Origin: Halorussus caseinilyticus
GTDB lineage: Archaea > Halobacteriota > Halobacteria > Halobacteriales > Haladaptataceae
Direction: 5' to 3'
Length of the DNA: 64,000 nt
Assembly (NCBI RefSeq): GCF_029338395.1
Contig: NZ_CP119809.1
Location: 434,001 to 498,000 of the forward strand
Below the pieces are notes generated by a model. The model was not told the DNA's origin. It saw only the letters and a list, made by a program, of their open reading frames with translations, and ran no database searches. The position numbers and the translations under genes were made by a program. Below are positions 52,425-61,141 of this stretch, piece by piece; within the stretch, counting starts at the first letter, position 1; each line of letters opens with the position of its first letter.

Positions 52425-53582
52425 ATGAGTACGCTGGTAGTCTGTGTGGACCGGAACGACGACATCGGGACCAAGACCGGTCTCGACACCCCGGTCGCCG
52501 GGTGGGAAGCGGTCCGTTCGCTCGTCACCGAGGTCGGACTCGCGGACCCGGAGGACTCCAGCGTCAACTGTCTCCTCGAATCCCTGCGCGTGGCCCGCGA
52601 CCTGCGGGACGGCGACGAGGACGTGTCGGTGGCGGTCATCTCCGGTGCCGCCGAGACGATGGTGGGCCGCGACCGCGCGGTCGCCGAACAGATGGACGAC
52701 CTCATCGCCGACCACGACCCCGACTCCGCGGTGGTCGTCATCGACAGCGCCCAAGACGAGCGACTCGTCCCCATCATCGAGAGTCGGGTGCAGGTCGATG
52801 CGGTCGATAGGGTGGTCGTCCGGCAGGCCCGCGACATCGAATCGACCTACTACCTGCTCAAGCAGTTCCTCGCCGACGAGGAGTTGCGCCAGACCGTCCT
52901 CGTCCCGGTGGGGGTCGCACTGCTTGCGTTCCCCATCCTCCTGATGGCGGCGGGTCCGGCCACCGCCATCGCCTCCATCACCGCGGTCATCGGCCTGTTC
53001 GTCCTCTACAAGGGTCTGGGCGTGGACGAGTACGTCGCCGACCTCCCCGGCGAGGTCAAAGACGCCCTCTACTCCGGGCGGGTCTCCATCGTCACCTACG
53101 TCGTCGCGGCGGGCCTGTCGCTCATCGGCGTGTTCGCGGGCGCGCTCCGCCTCTCGAACCCCACGGCCCCGACGACCGGCGTGTTGATGCCCGCGATGGC
53201 GTTCGCGTTCGCCAGCGTCCCGTGGTTGGCCGCCGCCGCGCTCGCGGCCTCGACCGGCCGACTCCTCGACGAGATTATCCGCAACGACCGGGTGCGCAAC
53301 TCCTACCTCAACCTCCCGTTCGGCGTGCTTGCGGTCGGTCTCGTGATTCGGGGCTTCTCGGCGTACTTCCTCCAGCGCGAGGGCTACGTCGAAGCGATGG
53401 TGGTTCCCCACGCCGAGGTGGGTAGCCTCTCGGTCGCCCGCATCGTCCTCCATCCGGGCACGCGGATGGCCCTGTTCGTCGTCGCGGGCGTGGTCGTGAG
53501 TCTGCTCGGCGTCCAACTCTCGTCGTACTTCACCGCGACTTCGCTCGGCGAGGAGTTCGAGGACGAGGAACTGGTGGACTAA
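52425..53582 (+). CDS. DUF373 family membrane protein
   Basis: A 385-residue protein: a soluble Rossmann-like domain (residues 1-130, MSTLVVCVDRNDDIG and VVVIDSAQDERLVP) followed by six membrane helices (about 148-375). DUF373 occurs in nearly all archaea and its role is unknown. A GGTTTTTAACG box at about 52385 is the likely promoter. Confidence 0.88.
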   Translation: MSTLVVCVDRNDDIGTKTGLDTPVAGWEAVRSLVTEVGLADPEDSSVNCLLESLRVARDLRDGDEDVSVAVISGAAETMVGRDRAVAEQMDDLIADHDPDSAVVVIDSAQDERLVPIIESRVQVDAVDRVVVRQARDIESTYYLLKQFLADEELRQTVLVPVGVALLAFPILLMAAGPATAIASITAVIGLFVLYKGLGVDEYVADLPGEVKDALYSGRVSIVTYVVAAGLSLIGVFAGALRLSNPTAPTTGVLMPAMAFAFASVPWLAAAALAASTGRLLDEIIRNDRVRNSYLNLPFGVLAVGLVIRGFSAYFLQREGYVEAMVVPHAEVGSLSVARIVLHPGTRMALFVVAGVVVSLLGVQLSSYFTATSLGEEFEDEELVD

Positions 53583-53672
53583 GCGACTGCCGCCGTTATT
53601 GTCAATAGAATATAAGTATGCACAAAGGATAAAACCATGCCTCTCCAATTTTGACTCAGGAATACTACTACC

Positions 53673-53915
53673 GTGACCTACCCGAACAACTGGAAGCATT
53701 TCGTTGCAGGACTCGCGGTGGTAGCGGTTAGTGCGTATGTCTACACCTCCGGTTATTCGGCAACTTCGATAGAATCGACGGTTGCATTCGGCGTTGTTCT
53801 ACTATTTTCCCTCTATATGCTGGCAGTTCCCGTACTGGAGAAGCGGAAAGTGATTCCGCTACTCGAACGCATCGGAGGGAGTAAGCCGGTCGAGTACATC
53901 AAGAACAAATCGTAG
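53673..53915 (+). CDS. two-helix membrane protein, low GC
   Basis: An 80-residue protein starting with GTG at 53673 (the reading MTYPNNWKHF). Helices at about 10-27 and 36-54, ending in a Lys-rich tail (EYIKNKS). GC is clearly below the neighbours'. The next gene begins 10 bp downstream, so the pair forms one unit. Confidence 0.6.
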   Translation: MTYPNNWKHFVAGLAVVAVSAYVYTSGYSATSIESTVAFGVVLLFSLYMLAVPVLEKRKVIPLLERIGGSKPVEYIKNKS

Positions 53916-53925
53916 TATTTTCAGG

Positions 53926-54453
53926 ATGGCGGAGAACAGCGAAAATCCGTTACTCACCGTCCTCTTCTACGGTCAGTTATCGTGCGTCGTTGCCGCCGTT
54001 GCAGTCTGGATTGCTGTACTCTTCGGTCCGCTGGTCAATCCGTGGTTCTTCCCGATTATGGCGGTCGGCGCAGTGCTTGGACTCGTAAGAGCGTACGTCG
54101 GAAAGCAGCAGAGCGACGAGGCGAAGAAAACCGTCATCCAAGGCGAAGCAGGAGTCCTTCACGCTCTCGCCGTCGAAAATCGGCCGATAACGGCACGGGC
54201 ACTCAGCAATATCCTTCCACATACCCTCCCCGATATGAAGTACCGATTGCAACGACTTGAGGAGAAAGACCTCATCGGAGCAACCGAGCGAGACGGAGTG
54301 AAGTACTACTACGTCAAGTCAACTGAGTCTGCCACTTCGTCCGAAGAGACGACAGACGCTTCGATGGCGTCCAGCGGAACGTCGGAACAATCGGATGACA
54401 GACAGGAGTCTGACAAAATGGACGACGAAAAGACGGAACTCGAAACCGAGTAG
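53926..54453 (+). CDS. membrane-anchored winged-helix protein, low GC
   Basis: A 175-residue protein with two membrane helices (about 10-30 and 35-54), then a cytoplasmic winged helix (EAGVLHALAVENRPITARAL, PDMKYRLQRLEEKDLIGATE) and an acidic Ser-rich tail. It looks like a membrane-bound transcription regulator. It forms a two-gene unit with the gene at 53673. Low GC and lack of family suggest acquisition. Confidence 0.6.
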   Translation: MAENSENPLLTVLFYGQLSCVVAAVAVWIAVLFGPLVNPWFFPIMAVGAVLGLVRAYVGKQQSDEAKKTVIQGEAGVLHALAVENRPITARALSNILPHTLPDMKYRLQRLEEKDLIGATERDGVKYYYVKSTESATSSEETTDASMASSGTSEQSDDRQESDKMDDEKTELETE

Positions 54454-54616
54454 ATAACGGCGCTCCTGAAATGGAGCGAAAATCCACTTCGGCGCCCATC
54501 ACACAACTTTATGTTTTCTTTAGCAACATTTAGGTAGCTTTGACGTGGCCAGCATTTCGATACTCACGCCGGACCGATTCGCCGTACCTAAATCCGCCCG
54601 CGCCCGACTCACCGCC

Positions 54617-55363
54617 ATGACCGAACAGCCATCGTCAGTCGCTCGGGAGGGCCAGTGGGTCAGTCTCTTCTCGGGCGGGAAGGACTCCTCGTGGGCGCTC
54701 TACCGCGCCCTCGAATCGGGTCTCGACGTGTCGCGCCTCGTCACCGTCCACCCAGAAGGCGACTCGTACATGTACCACGTCCCGGCGACTCGCCTCGCCT
54801 CGCTCGCGGCCGAGAGCGTCGGCATTCCGCTGGTGGAGGTCGAACCCGACGACTTCGAGGCCGACGACGCCGACGAGTCGGGAGCGCAGGGCGACGCGGA
54901 ACTCCGGCCCCTCGAAGCGGCCCTGACGGACCTCGACGGCGACCTCTCGGGCGGACTCGCGGGCGTGACCGCGGGCGCAGTCGAGAGCGAGTACCAGACC
55001 TCCCGCATCGAGGGGATGGCCGACCGCCTCGACGCCGAGGTGTTCGCTCCGCTCTGGCAGGAAAACCCCCGCGAACTCGCCGACGCGATGCTGGAGGCGG
55101 GCTTCGAAATCACGATTATCAGAGTCGCGGCCTACGGACTCGACGAGTCGTGGCTCGGCCGGACCTTGGACGAGCAGGCCATCGCCGAGCTGGAGGACCT
55201 CAACGAGAGCCACGGCGTCCACATCTTGGGCGAGGGTGGCGAGTTCGAGACGCTCGTGACCGACGGCCCGCACATGGACCGCGCCATCGAACTGGAGTAT
55301 TCGACCCGGTGGGACGGGACTCGCGGGACGCTGAAAATCGAAGACGCGTGGCTGGCGGAGTGA
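54617..55363 (+). CDS. dph6: diphthine-ammonia ligase (ATP pyrophosphatase)
   Basis: A 248-residue member of the PP-loop ATPases. The PP-loop is SGGKDSS (residues 19-25) and the family segments HPEGDSYMYHVP and GEFETLVTDGPHM are present. In archaea and eukaryotes it completes diphthamide on elongation factor 2. An acidic insert lies at about 78-95. A TACCTAAATC box 27-33 bases upstream supports ATG 54617. Confidence 0.85.
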   Translation: MTEQPSSVAREGQWVSLFSGGKDSSWALYRALESGLDVSRLVTVHPEGDSYMYHVPATRLASLAAESVGIPLVEVEPDDFEADDADESGAQGDAELRPLEAALTDLDGDLSGGLAGVTAGAVESEYQTSRIEGMADRLDAEVFAPLWQENPRELADAMLEAGFEITIIRVAAYGLDESWLGRTLDEQAIAELEDLNESHGVHILGEGGEFETLVTDGPHMDRAIELEYSTRWDGTRGTLKIEDAWLAE

Positions 55364-55440
55364 CGTGGCTGTTTCGACCGGTTGGCTTCCGGTCGTGATT
55401 ATTGTCGGTCTCAGAAACGACGAGGGAGGTCGGTTGGAAG

Positions 55441-55651
55441 CTAGCTACTGCCGACTCCTATCAGACCGCAACCGCACCGCCCCGAACCGCAACTGCCCCG
55501 CACCGCAACTGCGCAACCGCCCCGAACCGCAACCGCGAACCTCACACTTCCCCAACCGACTCCTTCGCCCCTTACGGTCGCTCAGTCGTCCCTCACCGCG
55601 GGTTGACGCGCGCAGGACCGCGCGCGCCAGCGCGCGCCGGAAGGTAGGTTA
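55441..55651 (+). repeat. dispersed family-2 element, copy d
   Basis: CTAGCTACTGCCGACTCCTA, TCAGACCGCAACCGCACCGC and more ACCGC/AACCGC repeats, CCTCACACTTCCCCAACCGA, and TACGGTCGCTCAGTCGTCC, with a GCGCGC-rich 3' end. It lies 3' of dph6 in the same direction, in the 364-bp gap before the SleB-like gene. No gene is seen in it. Confidence 0.6.
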
Positions 55652-55727
55652 GAATACCCGCGAACCATTGTTTCTAGATTCTGTTCATGAAATTTATCTG
55701 TGTCGGGGTCGTGAGGAAAAACTGCAG

Positions 55728-56756
55728 ATGAGTGATTCACGACGCAGTTTCCTGAAAAAAGCGGGTCTCGCCGCGGGCGGCGCGTCCGTCCTCGGCGCGA
55801 GTACGGCATCGGCGGCGACCTTCCAACTCGGTGAGGTCGTCCACACCACGGTTGCGCTCAACGTCCGCGACGGCGCGGGCACCGGCTACACCGTCGTAGA
55901 CACCGAACCCCCGGCGATGCGCGGGACGGTAAAGGACGGCCCGGCTTACGCCGACGGCTACGAGTGGTGGTACGTCGAGTTCGACGACGACCGCTATGAC
56001 GGCACCGCGACCGGGTGGTGCGCCAAGGGCGACGGATGGCTGACCTCGGGCAAGGAGTGGACCACCGAGTTCTGCCGCTACGACGCGGTTCACGCCACCG
56101 GCTACGCCGCCATCCGAGACAGCGCCACCACCAGCGCGAGTCAGGTCGGCACCACCGAACCCGGCGACTGGGGTACGCTCGTCGGCGGACCCGAGTGGAA
56201 CGACGGCTACGAGTGGTGGAACGTGAACTTCCACGACGACTACGACGGGTGGGTCACCGCCCAGTCGCTCGACGAGGGGATGCTCTACGACTGTAACGGC
56301 GCGTGGGACAACACCGACAACCAGTGGGCGCTGGCGAAAATCATCATGTCCGAGGCCTCTATCGGCAACACCACCGAGCGCCGGGCGGTCGGCTACACGG
56401 TCCTCAACCGGATGGAGCGCAACGGCACCACCGCCGTCACCGACGAGTGGGACGCTTACGCCCACAATCAGGACCCGACCAGCGAGATTCACGACCTCGC
56501 GGGTCGAATCCTCCGATGCGCCGAACCCGACCCCTCCTGCGGCGCGACCCACTTCTACTCGCCGCGGAGCATGCCCAAGGAAGGCGACAGCACCTCCGGA
56601 TGCGCCTGCGGCGGCGGACTGGAGTGGACGCCCGGCCTGAGCGAGCGCAACTACTGCCCGAGTTGGTCTGAGACGATGTGCCGGTCGTACGTCGTCGGCG
56701 CGCGGCAGGCCTACTACAAGTTCTACCGAGCGTGGGGCGACGGCACGGTGTACTGA
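55728..56756 (+). CDS. Tat-secreted SH3b x2 plus SleB-like hydrolase
   Basis: A 342-residue exported protein. The Tat signal is RRSFLKKAGLAAGGA (residues 5-19). Two bacterial SH3 (SH3b) repeats follow (about 42-105, LNVRDGAGTGYTVVDTEP; 118-180, AAIRDSATTSASQVGTTEPG), both with the YEWWxVxF strand. The C-terminal domain (about 200-330) has AKIIMSEASIGNTTERRAVG and the FYSPRSMP segment, matching cell-wall hydrolase SleB (Hydrolase_2), with the catalytic Glu in MSEA. Archaea have no murein, so it should target bacteria or another wall polymer. The ATG at 55728 removes an upstream extension. Confidence 0.75.
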   Translation: MSDSRRSFLKKAGLAAGGASVLGASTASAATFQLGEVVHTTVALNVRDGAGTGYTVVDTEPPAMRGTVKDGPAYADGYEWWYVEFDDDRYDGTATGWCAKGDGWLTSGKEWTTEFCRYDAVHATGYAAIRDSATTSASQVGTTEPGDWGTLVGGPEWNDGYEWWNVNFHDDYDGWVTAQSLDEGMLYDCNGAWDNTDNQWALAKIIMSEASIGNTTERRAVGYTVLNRMERNGTTAVTDEWDAYAHNQDPTSEIHDLAGRILRCAEPDPSCGATHFYSPRSMPKEGDSTSGCACGGGLEWTPGLSERNYCPSWSETMCRSYVVGARQAYYKFYRAWGDGTVY

Positions 56757-56874
56757 CCGAGGGGCACCGACTCGACCGCGGTTTTTCATCGACGTTTTGC
56801 AAGAGCGGCGCGCCTGCGCGCCGCTCGCAGGAAAAGGTCGAGTTCTACCGAGCGTGGGGCGATGGCACGGTGTA
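56719..56874 (+). repeat. 34-bp direct repeats flanking an 88-bp segment
   Basis: The 34 bases at 56719-56752 (end of the SleB-like gene, AGTTCTACCGAGCGTGGGGC and onward) return at 56841-56874 with a single change. Between them lies an 88-bp segment carrying family-3 copy a. The repeat re-encodes EFYRAWGDGTV in frame with a stop. Confidence 0.8.
56783..56840 (+). ncRNA. dispersed family-3 element, copy a
   Basis: TTTTTCATCGACGTTTTGCA, then a 10-bp hairpin (GAGCGGCGCG, loop CCTG, CGCGCCGCTC), then CAGGAAAAGGTCG. Outer CGAC/GTCG and TTTT/AAAA also pair. It shares order and flanks with copy b at 61566. It lies 3' of the SleB-like gene, same strand. No further gene is seen in the gap to 57124, which is AT-richer. 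Confidence 0.55.
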
Positions 56875-57123
56875 GCTAACCTAGCCTCGCTACTTTTTTG
56901 CTGTGAGCGAGCGGGCCAGGCGACGACCTATAGGATGAGTATAGGGTTTCATTGACATTGCACAGTAAGTGGGGAACCTCACAGAGCGAATGTATCGTGC
57001 GTCGAATTCTTCTGTTCGCGGGGTTTTGTCGACACACCGTATTGTTATTTATATTCTCGCAATCCTGCGCGGCGGCGACTTCGAGGGCCAAGACGTGTAT
57101 CTGGGCGTCAGGGAATGAGTGGA

Positions 57124-57840
57124 CTACTGTTGGCTTTGGCTTGAGACACGCTTACAATCAGACTCGTTAAACGAGTCGTACAGGTCAAAGAGTCGAATAG
57201 CGTCTTCTTCGGCGTAATCGAGCAACATATTCTTTAGCTCCTGATACAGTGGTACCTCTTCTAACCCTCTCGTTACACCTGTCACGTACTCCTCGCCGAG
57301 ATATGTTCCGACGTGTTTACCCTTTAGTTCGTCTTCGTCTATTCCTAGGTCATGGAAAAACTCGGAATCTATCTCATAATCCTCGTATTCGGTTTCTGTT
57401 ACCGAGATATTGCGTGCTTCACAGACTGCTTCAAAGCTCAAGTCGGTATGGTAATCGGCTGATGGAACTGCTAAATCGATTTGCTGAGAGTCCAGCGACC
57501 GAAAGCACTCGGAAACTCCGTCTGTAAGACCTAAGTCGTCTGTTTCTTCTGCCCAGTTGCGGAGGTGAATGAAATCGAACCCTGCTCCATTATATGTGAG
57601 AACCTCGCTAATCTCCCGTCGTCCGAGCCACTCGGCCACTCGTTCAAGCAAATCCGCAGTATGCTCTTCTTCCCACCCTCCGTCTCGAAAGAGTACCGCT
57701 GATTCGACTGACGAGCTGTCGTCAACTCGATAGCCGAGAGCAACTGCGACGAGTTCGAAGTAGTCGGTGTTGTCGAACTCGTCGTATGCTGGCTCTTCGT
57801 CGGGACTCGCCGTCTCGATGTCGATTGCTAACGTTCCCAT
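57124..57840 (-). CDS. DEDD 3'-5' exonuclease-like protein, low GC
   Basis: A 238-residue nuclease of the RNase H/DnaQ fold. DIETASPDEE holds the first D and E, TYNGAGFDFIHLRNW the second Asp, and LDYAEEDAIRLFDLY the last Asp, so all four metal ligands have candidates. Base composition and codon use are clearly less GC-rich than neighbours, and the flanking gap (56880-57123) is also AT-rich, which suggests recent gain. Function unknown; related domains serve DNA repair or polymerase proofreading. Confidence 0.78.
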   Translation of the reverse strand: MGTLAIDIETASPDEEPAYDEFDNTDYFELVAVALGYRVDDSSSVESAVLFRDGGWEEEHTADLLERVAEWLGRREISEVLTYNGAGFDFIHLRNWAEETDDLGLTDGVSECFRSLDSQQIDLAVPSADYHTDLSFEAVCEARNISVTETEYEDYEIDSEFFHDLGIDEDELKGKHVGTYLGEEYVTGVTRGLEEVPLYQELKNMLLDYAEEDAIRLFDLYDSFNESDCKRVSSQSQQ

Positions 57841-57911
57841 CAGAGGTAAAACAGAAGCTACGTGGTAAAATGATTCTGATTCGAGTCCTGATGAAAGGCG
57901 TTTGGGAACCT

Positions 57912-58880
57912 CTACTCCCCGTTCAGAATCTGGGTGTGCGCACCGATGAGCGCCCCGGCGAGGTCCATGTTCTCGACGCGGGTCTTCTCGTCGATTATGG
58001 AGTCGCGGATGTCGCAGTCACGAATCGTCGCCGACGGGAAGACGATGGAGTTGTTGACGCTGGAGTTGACGACTTCCGCGCCCGGCATGACGTGTACGTT
58101 CTCGCCGACCGTGGTGTTCTCGACCGTGGCCGAATCGGCGATTTGGTTCTCGCCGTCGAGTTTCCACCCGACCGCTTCGAGGTAGCTTTCGGGCGTGCCG
58201 ATGTCGAACCACGCCTCGTCGAAGGTGTAGCCGTACACCGAGTCTCGCTGTTGAAGCCACTGGACGAACCAACCGGGTTCGTCGGGGTTGTTGCCGTTTT
58301 CGAGGTACTCGTCCAACAGCGGAAGGGTCTCGGCGGTGAAGGCGTAGCAGGCGATGGAGACCAGCGTACTCTTGGGGTCGTCGGGTTTCTCTTGGAAATC
58401 CACCACCTCGTCGCCGTCGAGTTCGACCAGTCCGTAGGACTTGGCGCGCTCTCGGGACCCCACGTCGTAGGCGGCCAGCGTCGGCGACTCCTTGGCTTGG
58501 AAGAAGTCCACGAAGTCGCTGACGCCGAAACTGATGAGGTTGTCGCCCGCGATGACGAGGGTGTCCTCGGTGATGTTCTCCCGGTCGAACAACTGGGCCA
58601 GCGCACCCACGACGCCGAACTTCTCGTCTTCCTCGGTGGTGTCTTCGACGGTGAGTCGCGGCTTGTCGAACTCGCTGTCGGCGAGGTGGTCCCGGAAGTC
58701 CTCGGCGAACCGCTCGTTCGTAGAGACGTACACCTCGTCGATTCGGTCGTCGGCTTCCAACTCGGCGAATATCTGGTCGATGACGGTCGAATCTCCGACC
58801 GGCAGAAACATCTTCGGTCGGTGCTTCGTAATCGGCCAGAGTCGCGTCGCGTACCCACCCGCGAGAACGACGGCTTTCAT
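57912..58880 (-). CDS. sugar-1-phosphate nucleotidyltransferase
   Basis: A 322-residue enzyme that activates a sugar phosphate with UTP, dTTP or CTP. The G-x-G-x-R signature is VLAGGYATRLWPITKHRPK (residues 4-22) and the sugar motif GDNLISFGV; the C-terminal 60 residues form left-handed beta-helix hexapeptide repeats (VENTTVGENVHVMPGAEV). It resembles AglF and GlmU-like proteins, so a role in surface glycan synthesis is likely. The ATG at 58880 is preferred. Confidence 0.85.
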   Translation of the reverse strand: MKAVVLAGGYATRLWPITKHRPKMFLPVGDSTVIDQIFAELEADDRIDEVYVSTNERFAEDFRDHLADSEFDKPRLTVEDTTEEDEKFGVVGALAQLFDRENITEDTLVIAGDNLISFGVSDFVDFFQAKESPTLAAYDVGSRERAKSYGLVELDGDEVVDFQEKPDDPKSTLVSIACYAFTAETLPLLDEYLENGNNPDEPGWFVQWLQQRDSVYGYTFDEAWFDIGTPESYLEAVGWKLDGENQIADSATVENTTVGENVHVMPGAEVVNSSVNNSIVFPSATIRDCDIRDSIIDEKTRVENMDLAGALIGAHTQILNGE

Positions 58881-58959
58881 ACGACGAGAGTCTACCCGAC
58901 GCGGTAAGTCCTTTTTCATTTCCGAGGTCGGACACGACTCGGCGATGCGTCGGTATTAC

Positions 58960-59364
58960 TCACGTTTGACTGTCCGATTCGTGAGACTGGGCGAGTTCCA
59001 CCCAGTCCGCGACGAACGGGTCGCCTCGGTACCGAACCACTTCGCTTCGCGGGTCGTACTCCACGACGTTCGCGTCTTCGAGTTTCGGCAGGTGGTTGTG
59101 GTGTAGATTCACCGCGATTCGCTCGTGGTCGTCGGTCGATTCCCCGTCGGAGTCGTCGGCGACGTGTTCTACGAGTTCGGAGAACGCCGCAATCCCGTCG
59201 TCGGTGTCGTCCAGATACGCGAGGACGCGACGCCGATACCCGTCGGCGAGGACCTCGAAGAGTTGGTCGAGGTCGGTGCCCGTCGTCGTTCGTTCGTCGG
59301 AAACGGACGGGCCACCGTCCGGCGTTGCTCCCTCTCCTCCCGTCGGTGCGTGTTCGTTGCTCAT
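58960..59364 (-). CDS. winged-helix regulator (DUF7344)
   Basis: A 134-residue protein with a disordered N-terminus and the DUF7344 pattern: LFEVLADGYRRRVLAYL then NLHHNHLPKLEDANVVEYD. It probably binds DNA. It lies 59 bases downstream of the PAS-GAF-BAT regulator (same strand), and 79 bases upstream of the nucleotidyltransferase, so the three may be linked. Confidence 0.75.
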   Translation of the reverse strand: MSNEHAPTGGEGATPDGGPSVSDERTTTGTDLDQLFEVLADGYRRRVLAYLDDTDDGIAAFSELVEHVADDSDGESTDDHERIAVNLHHNHLPKLEDANVVEYDPRSEVVRYRGDPFVADWVELAQSHESDSQT

Positions 59365-59423
59365 GATGCGTCGCGCCGGGAGATAGTTTCTACCGGACCA
59401 CAAAGAACAGTGGACCTAAACAG

Positions 59424-61052
59424 CTAGGGTCTCTCGTCGTCCCGGTCGAAGAACGCTCCGAGCAGTTCCTGCTGTGCCTTGCGGATGTGCTGGTGAAACG
59501 TCGGCGAGGAGACGCCCAGCGAGGCCGCGATGTCCTCGGCGGTACTGTCGCGGGGCCACTCGTAGTATCCGGCGAAGTACGACGCCCGGAGCGCGGTTCG
59601 CTGGGCGTCGGTGAGTCGCTGGTCCAAGTCGCGGCGGAACTCGCGGGCGGTCTGGAGTTCGCGCTGGCTTTCGCGCTTGGCGACCAGTTCCACGTCGGGG
59701 AACTTGGTTCGGACGCGCTCTACGACGCTCCGCACGTCCGCGTCTGAGGGGAGTTCCACGACGACGGTGGCTTGACCGCCCTCGCTCGTCGCTTCTCTCG
59801 GTTTCGCGCCGTACTCCGAGAGCGTCAGGACGAGCGACGCCCCCGTCAGAGTGAACTCGAACAGCGCCTCGTCGCCGTGGTCGCTGACGAGGCGGACGCC
59901 TTCGACCGCGTCCCACTCGGCGGCGAAGTCGAAGACCGCTCGCGGGTCGGCACCGCTCACCGCATCGTAGAACAGGAGACTGCCTTCGGGTCCCGCGGCC
60001 ATACCTTCGAGTCGAAAGGTCGCGTCCAACTGCTCGGAGGCGGCGACGTAGAACGACTCCGAGTCCGAGAGGCGGAGGGTCAACTCGACTACGGTGTCCG
60101 ACAACGCGAGTCGCCGGTGTTTGACCGCGTTGATGGCGAACCCGATGACCTCGCCGAGTACGTCGAAGGCGTCCACCTCTCGGTCGCTGAACGCCGCCAG
60201 TCGGTCGGACCCGACCGCGAGGACGCCGTAAGTCGTGTCGCCGTAGCGAATCGGTACCGCGATTCCCGCCCGGTCGCCGCGTTCGAGGATGTCCTTCCGG
60301 CGCTGTTCGGGGAGCGACTCGTCGTCGGGCACGCTCTGGACGACCTGCAACTCGCCGGTGTAGTAGGCCTTCGGGACCGGTTCCTCGCTGTCCTCGCTGG
60401 CGTCGATGCTCCGTATCAACTCGCGCGTCTGGTCGTCGAGTCCCGTCCCGACCACGTCGGTCATCTCCGACCCGTGGGGGTCTGGTTCGCCGACCCACGC
60501 GACCTGATACAGTTCGGTCCCCACGAGGCGGTCGCAGACCGCTTGGGCTATCTCCTCGCGGGAGGGTTCGCTGATGAGCGTCCGGACGACCTCTTGGGCC
60601 ACCTCGTTGATGCGGTCTAGCGTGGCTAACTCGTCGCGTTGGTTTTCGAGCGTTCGCTCGCGGACCTTCCGGTGGGTCACGTCACGACAGATGGACACCG
60701 TTCCCGCGAGGTCGCCGTCGCCGTCGTAGTACGGCGAACACGTCGTCTCGAAGACGTGTTCGTCGCCGTCTATCGGGAGCGACTCCTCGAACGTCCGGGT
60801 GGTCTCGGCGTCCAGAACCTGTCGTTCCTGCTCGCGGAGGTCACCGGCTTTCTCCTCGCCGAAGAGTTCCGCGTCGGTCCGGCCTAACACGTCGCTGACC
60901 TCGCTGTCGAGGTAGTCTGCGGCCGCTTCGTTGGCGAACTGGTATCGGCCGTCGGTGTCCTTGACGAGAAGCGCGTCGGTGCTACTCTGGACGATGGCCT
61001 CCAATTGCCGCGTGTACTGTGAGGGTCGGTCGTCGGTGTCAGAGTTCTCCAT
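59424..61052 (-). CDS. PAS-GAF-BAT-HTH10 sensor-regulator
   Basis: A 542-residue cytoplasmic regulator of the bacterio-opsin-activator type. Domains: PAS (about 14-130, LLVKDTDGRYQFANEAAADY), GAF (about 145-300), the BAT domain (about 315-470) and a C-terminal HTH (about 480-540, LTDAQRTALRASYFAGYYEW, YYEWPRDSTAEDIAASLGVS). It probably senses a small ligand or redox state and binds DNA. No opsin gene is near; the target is unknown. Confidence 0.85.
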   Translation of the reverse strand: MENSDTDDRPSQYTRQLEAIVQSSTDALLVKDTDGRYQFANEAAADYLDSEVSDVLGRTDAELFGEEKAGDLREQERQVLDAETTRTFEESLPIDGDEHVFETTCSPYYDGDGDLAGTVSICRDVTHRKVRERTLENQRDELATLDRINEVAQEVVRTLISEPSREEIAQAVCDRLVGTELYQVAWVGEPDPHGSEMTDVVGTGLDDQTRELIRSIDASEDSEEPVPKAYYTGELQVVQSVPDDESLPEQRRKDILERGDRAGIAVPIRYGDTTYGVLAVGSDRLAAFSDREVDAFDVLGEVIGFAINAVKHRRLALSDTVVELTLRLSDSESFYVAASEQLDATFRLEGMAAGPEGSLLFYDAVSGADPRAVFDFAAEWDAVEGVRLVSDHGDEALFEFTLTGASLVLTLSEYGAKPREATSEGGQATVVVELPSDADVRSVVERVRTKFPDVELVAKRESQRELQTAREFRRDLDQRLTDAQRTALRASYFAGYYEWPRDSTAEDIAASLGVSSPTFHQHIRKAQQELLGAFFDRDDERP

Positions 61053-61141
61053 CGGGCGATTCGAAGTTAAAAAGTCACTCCGGATACATAAAACTACGGT
61101 CGCGGGAAAGGGTTATGGTCACCCGGTGGCGACGGTGAGAT

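Noticed and set aside
56876-57170. Small frames in the AT-rich gap before the exonuclease
   Set aside because: No start signals and no similarity I recognise; may be remnants but cannot be supported.
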